From the NCBI GenBank assembly GCA_003116995.1, contig BDSL01000031.1, positions 496,001-560,000 on the forward strand: a stretch of 64,000 bases of DNA, in the 5' to 3' direction. The notes under the pieces are model-generated. The model saw only the letters and a program-made list of their open reading frames with translations, had not been told where the DNA came from and made no database searches. The DNA is from Yamagishiella unicocca (Eukaryota > Chlorophyta > Chlorophyceae > Chlamydomonadales > Volvocaceae). The translations under genes were made by a program, and so were the position numbers. Below, in pieces: positions 22,013 through 32,379 of the stretch (positions within the stretch are counted from its first letter, which is position 1; the number at the start of each line of letters is the position of its first letter).

Positions 22013-25000
22013 ATGACAGTATGCGTCGGCAAGGCCATAACTGGGCTGCTAGTGGCTCTTACGCTGAACCACATATTGATCCGGGCAGCGTCGCAACCCT
22101 CTGACTGCCCAGAGCCACATCGGCAGCTTCTTCTTGACTACAAAGCCTTCCACGACGCCAACAAGCACTCTCCTGATGCGCAGTACCTTATACAAGCGTG
22201 TTGGAGCACGGGATGCCTGGGAACAGGTGCGTCAGCGTTGTGACTCTACATTACGCGCACAGGTTTTGCCCAAGTGCCGTCCATGGATATATCGTATATA
22301 TTTGAAGTTGGCATAACTGCATTTTGTATTTTTGCGCACAGGTGACCGCGTCCGTGGCACAATGTGGCTGCTCCGCGTGGCAATTGCACACAAGAAAATA
22401 CTTTTGATAGATTGGTCACATCCTGCTGCCATTACAAATTTTCTGGTCCCGAATGAGATCGACTGGACGTTTTCGGGCTTGGCCAACGTGGATATGCATA
22501 AAGACAATGCAGTAGGTACGTATGTACGCCAAGTAAGTTAAAGACGGGTCCGTCTTCTTCGTGAAGGAGGTGATCGTGTATGTTCTTTTCGGTTTAGTAT
22601 GCGTGGATGGAAGGGCGTGTGGAGGATGGGATCGCGTGCTGTCCTTGACTTGATTGGCCTTGGCGTACCTGCTGGGTTGTCATTCTTGTGGGGAACCCGC
22701 TGTTTTGCATACCGTACGTCAGGCTCTGGTCCTGGGGCCCCTAGTGCTGGCTTGACCTTTCCATAGGTGGGCCTTGGGGTGCCCAGGGGTGCTTGGGTAG
22801 CCTTTGTTGTCGGGGTTCGCTGTGCTGGGCTAGGTGAGGTGTCTAGTGTTTCGGGCGGCTTTCGGCTGGCTGCGAGCGCTGTCTTCTGTTACGGTGCGGT
22901 CATTTCTGGGTCTTCCCCCCCTTGGGTTTGGCCGGGCTTACGTGCATCTGGTGAGCCCAGGACATCGTTCTTGTCCTGGATAAACCGGGCCTGATCTCAC
23001 GTAAACATTTCATTTGTTGCGTTGTAAGGTATGTAAGGTCCCCAGCCTGTATCGTGAGGCGGCGTACCGGCGTAGCGCAGTCGCGCGGTTTTCCCAGCTG
23101 GCGCTCTCGTACATCGCCCCCCGTCTGCTATCTTACTCTTATAGCCAACCCAATTTGGTACCATGGGCATGCTGCTATTCCTCTTGCGTTCTAGGGCACT
23201 GTGAGTTGTGCTCGTCCGGCCCACCTGCTCCCAAAAATGCCTGTTAGGGATATCCATTGTTTTGCATCTGCCAGGCGGAAATCCTGTCCGTTCGCGGCTG
23301 CTGTTTCCCGGTCATTTTGGGATCGTTCTGCGCGCAGCTTCCCGGCCCCCGCTGTAACTTTCGTGTACTGGGGACTTTTATTGTGCTCCTGTCCAAGCGA
23401 AAATGCGGCCCGTCTCAGCTGTTTACTTTTCGGCATCGGCGGTTAAATATACAGGCTGGGTGCTCGTACTACACGGTCCCGGCCCTCTCCACATACGATC
23501 TCGGCTTTTTTAAGCAGGGAATGTCATGACGAGCATCCTCCGCGCCGCTTCCCAACGCTCTCTTGCATTTTTGCCTATTAGGGGTCTCCGTTCTGCAATC
23601 CGCCATGTGGTTTTGCGTTCCGTGTGTGGAGTTCCTCTGGCCAAAATACGAACAGTTTATTCGGCATCGGCGGTAGTTTCACACGGGCTCGTCTGTACAA
23701 AATCCCGCTACAATCGTTTTTGTGGGTGTTTTTGGGCTGTGGGGCCTGGGGCCCCCGTTCTGCCGGGTCGCGCTCCTCCTCGCGTCTCGCTGCTGGCTTG
23801 GTGCAGGTGGTTCGTGTTTTCTGGCCGCGCTTGTGTTCCTCCCCGCGCATTGAGTTGTGCGTGCTGCCTTCTAAAATTGCGTATTAACACACGCACAGGA
23901 AGTAATCCGTGTGCTGCCACCGGTGTCCTTTGACTGTGACAGGTTTGGATGAGTTCTCAGATGCTGTGTACCAAGGTGACCCAGCCGCAGTAGAGAAGTT
24001 CCGATCTACGAAGGTCGGTTGTCACGCCGCTCCGCTAGCGCTCCTGTTCATTTCGATTTTGCTACACAGCTGACGGTGTTACACCTGATCCCTGTCCTGC
24101 AAACGCAGACGCACGTTATAACCACGAACCAACACTTTTACATCAACATAATGGTACGACAGCAGGATGCAACGGTTCCGTTACTCTGGGCGCATACCTT
24201 CTCGCTGACGCAAAGGACCGGCCGTGCTCAAAAATTGACACACAGGCTGGGGTCACCCCCGTGAACTACACCCAGAAACTAGACATAGGCTCATGCTATT
24301 ACCACTTTTTATTTAAGCTTAATTCGACAATTGTGGAGCGGGGCCAGGCACACCTGCAGCAGCTGTACGGGCCAAGCCCCGTGGACTACGTCGCATGGCA
24401 CTGGTGAGCCATCATGACGGCAGTTGCATTTGGCGGCAGCAGTGCCTGTAGCTACGCACATGGCCCTTCCTCGCCGTCGAGATGCCATTGCGATGAGCAC
24501 TGGTTGGACCTGTATACCTGTACACTGATGACGCATGTTTCGTCTAGCTGCCTACGGCTACGTACCGGCAACTTGCGGCCGGGTTATTAGCGCAGTGTTC
24601 TCGGCACTGACCCGGCCTCCTTCGTTCCTGCACTGCCACGCTACGCATCGTGCTGCAGGAGGCACTTCGACGTCGATAGAATCGAGGAGAAGCCCGTCCA
24701 TTTCTCACTCCTCAACAAGACCCTCAGCTGCGCGCAGCAACTTGCGGACCGGATCGGCCTGGACTTGACGAAGCGGAGGATAATGCTCATCACGGACTTT
24801 AACAGTAAGCAAAAGCACGCGGGGTGCGGGCTGGAAGTGTAGAGGCGGGGCCCCCGCCGGACACTCGCCATGCGATCCGCCCAAGGCCCAACTGCAGACT
24901 ATACCCCTGCCTAACTGGCGTCCCGTTTGCTCCAGAAGCGCCATGTCGGAAGAGCCATGTCGCACCCGGACGCCTGGGACCTTAGCCGGCGCCGACTTGA

Positions 25001-25895
25001 ACGGGACCTCATGCACGGCCCGCGTCTGCGTCCGCACCCGAACAAAAGCCAAGCACACGTGCACGCTGACAGGTCCCTAAGCGCTTGCGCGTCACACGCT
25101 TGCAACACGGCTGGGCTCGTTTTAAGCATAAAGGTGCCTTGATTGGCGCCGGAGAAGAACCCGCTTACTTTGTACGCGCCCCTCCGTCCCTCGTTTCTTG
25201 GTTTTGCTACGAGCGCAATGGAAGCGCCAAAAGGATTCATTCGCAATACGGTCATGTATGGTTTACCTAGTCTGTAGGAGATCAGGGTTAACCGCTGCAG
25301 ACGCGCAGTGAGTCGCTGTGCATAATCAGTACGTGAATATGAACAGCGACAGGAGAGAAAAAGGAAAAGCCACTGTGCGTGGATGAGTCACTGTCAGTGG
25401 CACACGAACGCCGGCAAGGCGCACTGTACTGTGCAGCAATAGCTCGCTGATTATCCGCAGCAGATGGCAGTCGGCACTGCTTCGTCTTCTCTTGGAATTT
25501 GTGTTTTTTCTATCCTTCCAGTCCCCGTCCTCGTCGCAAAATAGTTCCAACCCCCGTCCTCGTCGCCAAGCAGTTCCCATGCCACTTCACTGCCCTTTCG
25601 CTGCCGCGCAGTTTTCCGGCAATTTGTGTTGCAGGACATATTCACCAAAATCACGTCTCCAAACATCATCCCCAAGCATCTGGACTCAGCGGAAGGGTCG
25701 GTGGCCCCAGTGCTGCACGACTTTACGGACTTCAACAATATCTTTGTCGACCTGTACCTGCTGTCCCGCGCGCGCTGCCTGCTCACCAGTCGTTCCGGCT
25801 TTAGCAAACTGGCGTTGTGGATGGCTGGCGGGGAATTGCGGCAGTGTCACAGGGACATGTCGACTTGCCAGGAGGAAATCGTGTGGCGCCGCTGA
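22013..25895 (+). CDS. fucosyltransferase-like secretory glycosyltransferase, copy B
   Basis: Paralogue of copy A with nearly identical exons: 22013-22226, 22342-22515, 23943-24013, 24109-24153, 24246-24403, 24659-24804, 25612-25895; 363 residues if spliced this way. It has the same signal-anchor start, the GTGDRVRGTMW motif and the DLYLLSRARCLLTS motif. The last exon is five codons shorter than in A because of small in-frame deletions. Intron 2 is 1427 bases against 400 in A, owing to inserted transposon-derived DNA (22540-23880). All exon phases are preserved, so it may still be functional; whether it is expressed cannot be judged from sequence. Confidence 0.72.
23502..23700 (+). repeat. 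200-bp dispersed repeat, copy 1
   Basis: Aligns to 28207-28412 in the same orientation, from ATCTCGGCTTTTT through TCGGCATCGGCGGTAG to CGTCTGTACAAAA. A fragment of the end of the unit (GGCATCGGCGGTTAAAT) also lies at 23430. It is probably part of a LINE 3' region, because copy 2 runs into a LINE-like 3' terminus. Confidence 0.8.
23705..23875 (+). mobile_element. LINE 3'-region fragment, inverted relative to copies 1 and 2
   Basis: Reverse complement of part of the 3' region of LINE copies 1 and 2 (GTCTCGCTGCTGGCTTGGTG and GTGGTTCGTGTTTTCTGG are shared). The LINE sense strand here is plus. Confidence 0.85.
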
Positions 25896-26056
25896 CGCAG
25901 GTGATAGGCTGATGCCATCGTCTTGTACCATTTCGAAATGGGTTCATTCGGGCCCTTCGATACCCTCAATCAGGGTGGTGGTCCTGCCGCGTTCTTGATG
26001 CTCGGATGGAAGCACCCTGGGCAAGGTGATTTTGGAGATGCTGTTCAAGCCGAGGT

Positions 26057-26061
26057 TGTAA
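26057..26061 (+). promoter_or_regulatory. TGTAA poly(A) signal candidate, copy B
   Basis: Same position relative to the stop as in copy A. Confidence 0.5.
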
Positions 26062-26810
26062 AGATGGGTATACAAGCAAAGGGGTGGTTGCTTGTGAAAG
26101 GCTGAGCGAGAGCGTATACTATGGAACCGTGTTTTCTGAGCGGTAAACTATGCAACGAACGTGTTTCTTCCGTTCTTGAGCCGCTGGATATGTCTGTGGA
26201 CCTGACCAGTTATACTCCGCAAATTCGTTGCAGCGAGTAATGGCACGGAGGGGAGGAGCTTATCGCTAGAGCATACACTGAATTCCCCACTGGGGCATCG
26301 GAGTGCCTTACATGACGAACCGCGCTACAGTCGATTCGTGTGTTAGGGCGTTATGGGTGCATTGCGGTGGACTGATGCGACAGCGGCAGGCAAAGCGTAA
26401 CCAGCAGTTGCGCGACTTGTTGCGTGGCGCAGCCCAGTGGGGTGTCTTTATAGCTGGGGGCTCCACCCGTCGTGATTTCGCACTTCTTCTTATGTCTTAT
26501 CGGTCGATGCCTGCCGTACAGTAGGTGCTGTGTGCTGTGCATCCTTACCGGTAGCCTTGCAGCCTGTGCGGGCCTGTGCATGTATGACGCATACGTGCAC
26601 TTACCTGCAGCTCTCTGGTTGCTGCGTGGGAACATTGGTAGCTGGAACATACGAAGATGCTTGGAACGGTTTTATTTTGGCCTCACGAACGCTTACTAGT
26701 CGGGTGTCCAGCTAGCCACGAGGGGAAATCGACTAGGCCAGTCCGAGCCCATTACAGGACCGTGTGTGCGCCGAGTGCGAGTACTGCTGCTGTTTAGCAC
26801 TCTATTGCCG
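26062..26810. repeat. 3' flank of duplication unit B
   Basis: Closely similar to 16561-17310. After about 26810 the sequence is unique. No gene seen. Confidence 0.75.
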
Positions 26811-28206
26811 CACGTTAATGCGTTGCGCCAATGCTTACAGCGGCAACGTTTGCAACTACATATTTTAACCCGTTACAACCGAAGTGCAACCGTCGCCCTG
26901 CGACCCGCCCTGGCTTGTCCTGTCATTCATTCAGCGGCTGGCCTATGCAGGTAAGCGTGCAGATTTTCATACCGCCACTAACCGTCAATGGCTGCCTGGC
27001 AAAGGGACCTGGTTGCAGTAGCTGCCATCGTTGGCCCAGCAGCGGGAAGGACTCCCACAAAGAAACGAGGGTTCCGCTGGCATGAGGTGCTAAAGTTCCT
27101 TTTGATTATTTTCGTTGTAGTTTTTACTGCCACTGGCCCGTAATTTCGCTGTTATTTAACTTTGTCTTATCCAACAGGATCCAACCCATACCGGAGTAGT
27201 AGCACTCGTTATAGTGCGTTCCAGCGCTGTTCCAGACGAAAAGCCAGAAGCAATCATCGGGCACATCGCCGGACTGTCGGGCGAATAATGTCACGCCCAA
27301 CGGAGTAATGTCGCCCTCAGCCGCGAAAGGCCGAAAGTCCTATGCCGACGACCCATCTCCTTCTAGAGGACTCCTGATCTCCTCTATTTCTGCCATTGCC
27401 ACTGATCTGGTATCGGTTCGCTTGGCGGCCGGTCAGGTCGCGCGACAGAGCTCGAGGACGCAGCTTCACGTACCCCAGCCGGTGGCTAGATCCGCGACTG
27501 GAGGTTGCTGCGACTGTCCTCGGCTCTGCTAGCGACCTGAAGGCAAGGCACAAGACAAAAAGCACAGAAAAAAGGTTGTTGGCTGGCTTGGCCATAAGGG
27601 CATCGGGAGGGAGCAGACGCGGTTTTCTCGCCCCTAACAAGTCCTATACAAAGGCGCAGGTCTGCTCAATGACTAGCTCATCGACAGATTCCCGGCCGTG
27701 CTGTTCGTGCTTTCCTGGCTGACCGTCGTGGCGCCGTCGTTAGCGCTCAGGCTACAACCCTCTACAACTGACCAGGTCGTAGGCACGTTAGCAGGTGAAC
27801 GCCGCAAGTCGCTACCTCTTCCGGGGTCTGCCCCGGGTATCCTGACTCTCGACCGAAGCGCGACCCACAGCTGCACTGTTGCCTGCGGGGGCAACTATGC
27901 TCGACACTCTTTTTACACGTCTGCAACTGGGCACATCGTGCGAGAGGATACTTCGAGCACGGCCGGGAATACCAGATGTGGCATCCCGAACGTGCTAAGG
28001 CTATCCCTGCAGCTCCGAGCGTGAGCCAGCTATCACCCAACTCCAGCTACCACCCGAAAGTTACCAGACGGTATAAGACGACGTCCGTTATATTGTCAAC
28101 GAACCATACCTAACAATACACTTGCGAGGTATTTCACTCCAACCGTCATGCCTATATACGCGTTCCTGGAGCGGCGCCGAAACCATGATTAATGCCCGCG
28201 AGGCGT
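26811..28206. other. spacer between units B and C
   Basis: No supported gene. 27222-27286 holds a degenerate copy of the short dispersed motif described at 30588. A hydrophobic open stretch at about 27700-27760 looks like a signal peptide but lacks an in-frame ATG and a recognisable family. Confidence 0.5.
27222..27286 (+). repeat. dispersed LINE-tail motif, degenerate copy
   Basis: Shares GTTCCAGACGAAAAG and ATCGGGCACATCGCC with the copies at 30588, 31030 (inverted) and 56789. Confidence 0.65.
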
Positions 28207-28450
28207 CGATCTCGGCTTTTTCCAGCAGGGAATGGCATGACGAGCATCCTCCGCGCGGCTTCCCGACGCTCGCTTGTATTTTTGCCTTTCAGAAATCTCC
28301 GTCCTGCATTCGGTCATTTGGCTCTGCGCTCCGTCTGTGCTGCTCGTCCGACCCGTGTACCGGTTTTATTCGGCATCGGCGGTAGATTTACACGGGTTCG
28401 TCTGTACAAAAATGATCTCCACCTCCTTTGTAACTATCGCATTCTGCTTA
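28207..28450 (+). repeat. dispersed repeat copy 2 ending in a LINE-like 3' terminus
   Basis: Matches 23502-23700, then continues to TTGTAACTATCGCATTCTGC, almost the same as the 3' terminus of LINE copies 1 and 2. It lies 60 bases before the copy C start codon. Confidence 0.75.
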
Positions 28451-28510
28451 ATCAATCCTTGGTTGGGGAGCCAGTCAGGACTCACCCCGCCTGCCTTGCT
28501 CAGCGCAATA

Positions 28511-31500
28511 ATGGAGCGCCGCTTTCATTTTGCCCGGTTGGTGCTGGCAGTGCAATTATTTGCGCTGGTGGGCAACGATAGATTGACAAAGACAGCAGAG
28601 GCGCAGCCGTTAGATTGCCCCGAACCGCATCGACAGCTTTTACTTGATTACAAGGCTTTCCACGACGCCAACAAGCACTCGCCGGACGCTCAGTACCTCA
28701 TCCAGCGCTGCTGGGGGCCGCGCTGCTCGGGAACAGGTCCGCGCGATCAGTCGCCTGTGGCTGTGCGTGGTCTGTTGATCTCCTTCGACGCAAAGACCGG
28801 CGGAAGCTTTACTTGTTTATATTTGCTTGCAGCCTGTTAAATCTACAGAGATTTAGACCCAAATATGCAGCAGCCTTGATACGTTTGTGTCACATGCCCT
28901 CGTCTTGCCTCCTATTATTCAATCCACCCCGCGGTGTCAATCCATCCTCCCAGGAGACCGCATCCGGGGTACGATGTGGGCTCTTCGAGTGGCAAGGGCG
29001 CACAAGAAAATATTGCTCGTGGACTGGACAATTCCTGCCCCGCTTACAAACTTCTTAATTCCGAACGAGATCGACTGGACCTTTTCGGGTCTGAATGAAA
29101 CATACATGCACGAGGAAAATTCTATCAGTAAGCAGATGTAACGTTTATAGTGCTGCCGCACGTGAATCGGTGAGAACGTGCCTCGAGCACTTTGTGTTAG
29201 AACAAACCGCAACCAAGTCCTAATTACTGTACTACTGTCCTGTACTACTGCACTATGGTAACGTCGGCTTACTTCTTTACCACAATTAACGACGCAGCCG
29301 ACCAAATCTTCAACGATGCCGTGTATCGGGCGGATCCCGCGGCGATGCCGGCTTGGCAGTCCACAAAGGTAAGTGTCTTCCGAGTAACTGTTACTTGTTT
29401 CCCGATGGCACTGTCATATGGTCTGGCGCGCAATGTAATAGCCCCCCTCCATCCCGTACCAGACTCGCCCCCATTGCTATGTAACGCCAAACAGTACACC
29501 TGTCCCGCCATACCTACGCATGTCACAAAGCGAGCTGCAATAAATGAATTCACGGTGGCGACGGTCTCCTAAACCCGTCGATCGCCGTTCACCGCTCTGC
29601 AAACGCAGAAATTTTCCTTAACAACAAACCAGGTCTTCGAAATAAACGTAATGGTACGGCAAGCAGCAGCGAGCCTACCTGAGCATGGATGAAACCTCAC
29701 CCATAAGGTACAACACAGCATTTGACGACCATGCATGCCGTTGCCCCTTATGCAGACGGGTATCGCCCCAATAGAATCAGAGGGGAGTGTAGCCATTGGC
29801 TCATGCTACTATAACTTCCTGTTCAAGCTGAATTCGACTATTGTGGAGCGGGGCCAGCAACACCTGCGACAGTTGTACGGGCCAAGCCCCGTGGAGTACG
29901 TTGCATGGCACTGGTAAGCCAAGCAACTAGATTGCATGGGAGGCCCGCGAGCGATGTACTGACCAGGAACTTAAGTCCTGACATGGGAAACCCTATAACC
30001 CACGGGCGGCCCACTATCCCATATGAGCCTAAACCGGAAGGGTGCTGTGCGTGGTACGCTATCTTTTCATCCCACGCGCCGTGTCCTGTATGTTCCTTAC
30101 CTTCGTCCCATGCATCGCCCCCCTGCGCAATCTAGCTGCTGATTATTAGATAGGTCGATCTGTTGTCAGGCGATGTCTTGCTGCCCCTACCTGGCATCGA
30201 ATCAGCGCATGGGGTGCCCTGCTTTCCATCGTTGCCGCTCGAAGGGGAAACCGGCAGCCAGCCAGCAGCCTGGCCTCCCTGCCTCCTCCTGGGGCCATCC
30301 GCCTCACCACACCGCCCTGCTCACGTGCAGGAGGCATTTTGACGCTGACGGCATCGAGGAGCAGGCCGTTAAGTTTTCGGTGCTGGGCGCCACCCTGACG
30401 TGCGCACAGCGACTGGCGGGACAGGTCGGCCTTGATTTGGATGTCCGACCTATGCTGGTCATCACGGATTTCAACGGTAAGCAGTACCGGTAACTGCGAC
30501 AGTGGGCTTCAGGCCATATGGTTTTACGGTAGGTCCATCGGGCGCATCGGGTCCTGCCGGCCGCACCTTGTTGTTGTTGTAACGGTTACAGTGGGTTCCG
30601 GACGAAGAGGTAGGACCATCGGGCACATCGCCTGACACTGAAAGACGGAGGAAGCAAAGACCGACATGCACCGAAACAAAGGCAAACCACCAGAACACCA
30701 AATCGACAGGCCGTAGGCACACAGAGCAGCAGCCAGTACCCCAGGGGGAATTTGCACTCCTATCAGGTACTGCCCATCAACCAACCTAACAGCCCAGCAA
30801 CCGAGGAACCAGTGAAGCGCCGCAACGATGCAATCATCGGGACCAGCCGCCTCTCATCCCAAAAGGCACGGACCCCTAGCAGGGCTCAACGCGCATATAG
30901 AGCCGGAGAGTAAGAAGCACGGGAAACCCCGCTCCCCAAGACAACCCGGAGTCCACCATTACCTCCGTCTTTTTCAGTGTCGGGCGATGCGCCCGATGGT
31001 TCTACCTCTTGGTCTGGAACCCACTGTAACCGTTCCAACAACCTCCGCCGGTCCCCCGCACACAAGGCGACTGGCGACAACCCGCAAGAACGGATGCCGA
31101 GGCCCCACTGCATCCCAACCTTTCTGGGGAAGCCCCAACGCAGTAAAGCCCCTCAGAAGGGCCCAAAACTCCACCACCCCACGGCGAATGGCACGATCCA
31201 GAATACCACTTCCCGGAGTAAGAGGGGGACCACCAGCATCCGCCCTTTTCAAGACCGCGGCCATAAACCGGCGCCCCGCCTCCATGGCAGTAATAGCCGC
31301 CAGGACTACTACATCCCAGACGCAGGGCTGTACCCCGGGAGGTGCTTGCACCAACCAAACTTGCGCCCGTGTCACCTCTGCACCGAGCTGGGTCTCGAGT
31401 TGGCCAATCACTGCTTGAGCCACCGGGCAGAACCAAAAGTGGTGTAGGCGGGGGGTACCCGCCCCTGGATGCTCTCCAGCCGGCACACCGCACCCACAAG

Positions 31501-32379
31501 GGGCTGCTGCTGCCGTCCGCATATGAGAGTTCCCGAGCAGGGGGATCCCATCCACAGCCAACCGCCACCACCCCTCCTTATAGGCAGGCTCCCACTTCAT
31601 GCTGGACCAGAGCCGCCGAAACACTTGCTGCAGGGCATTCAAGGCCGCTGGCAGGACAGGCCCGGTACCCACAAGCGCTTCGCGCACAAACATCTCATGC
31701 GCGGCCCGCCGAGCGTCCGCGACCTCGACCAGTTGCACAGCCGTCCCAACCCGAACAGTCATATCCCGCAGCGCCAGTGGCTCCCCCCCGCCCAACCGCC
31801 ACCCCAACCGCCCCCCCAACCGTGCGGGCCACACCTATCTGGCTACGGCTCGTTGGATACCTCCTGGTGACAAAGTGTATGCTACCCCGGAAGTGTGTGT
31901 ACAGCGTTGCCTAGTTAAATGGCGGCTCAGCAGCGGTTGATTGTCATATCGTGGCCCAGGCTTAAACGTACGTACTCTGTTGTGTGTTGCCATGCCCGCC
32001 GTGTCCTGACCCTAAGGACCCTACTTTGATGTGTCCTGCCCCGCCCTGCCCCGCGCCATCAGTGTTCCGGCAGTTCGTGTTGAAGGGGTTTCTCACGAAG
32101 CTCGTGACGCCGAACATCATCGCGCGACACATCGAGGTCGGCGCAACCAAACAAGTCAGCAGCAGCACGCCGCAGCCATCTGGTGACTTCGCGGACATCT
32201 TCGTCGACCTGTACCTGCTGTCCCGCGCGCGCTGCCTGCTCACCAGTCACTCCGGCTTCAGCAGACTGGCGTTGTGGATGGCTGGCGGGAAATTGCTAGG
32301 ATGCCATGCAGACATGCTGACCTGTTCAGCAGGGCTAGCTCCCTGGAGTCTTCGTAGACATCGACGAGCGTTGCGCTGA
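28511..32379 (+). CDS. fucosyltransferase-like secretory glycosyltransferase, copy C
   Basis: Older paralogue with the same exon structure: 28511-28736, 28954-29127, 29298-29368, 29609-29653, 29756-29913, 30331-30476, 32063-32379; 378 residues. Residues 1-31 form a clear signal peptide or anchor (LVLAVQLFALV). Exon 1 has CPEPHRQLLLDYKAFHDANK, shared by all copies. GTGDRIRGTMW and DLYLLSRARCLLTSHSGFSR are intact. Exon lengths 2 to 6 are identical to those in A and B, while introns cannot be aligned, so coding has been under constraint. The last exon carries a longer, different C-terminus. Its large last intron (30477-32062) hosts a LINE fragment. Family and function as for copy A. Confidence 0.75.
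30540..30660 (+). repeat. dispersed LINE-tail motif, plus orientation
   Basis: Contains GTAACGGTTAC, then AGTGGGTTCCGGACGAAGAG, then CATCGGGCACATCGC, then GACACTGAAAGACGGAGG. The same series occurs inverted at 30960-31050. Confidence 0.85.
30960..31840 (-). mobile_element. divergent LINE fragment (3' coding end) in intron 6 of copy C
   Basis: Minus-strand open frame of 286 codons (31834-30974). It resembles the tail of LINE copy 1: PLWRL/GWWRLAxxG, a cysteine-histidine knuckle (CGCGV, then HHFWFC), and P-P-G-V-x-P-x-V-W-D-V-V. Only the C-terminal part is present; no RT is seen. The frame runs into the dispersed tail motif and stops at 30974-30976. It belongs to a different LINE subfamily from copies 1 and 2. 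Confidence 0.8.

Larger units (their letters stand above)
22540..23880. mobile_element. composite transposon-derived insertion in intron 2 of copy B
   Basis: Absent from copy A, whose intron resumes at the sequence equivalent to 23885. It contains about 950 bases of G/T-rich unidentified DNA, a repeat unit (23502-23700) shared with 28207-28412, and a plus-oriented LINE 3' fragment (23705-23875). Confidence 0.75.

Noticed and set aside
27698..28024. 108-codon frame with a hydrophobic start
   Set aside because: No in-frame ATG at the hydrophobic segment, no second exon in phase, no family.
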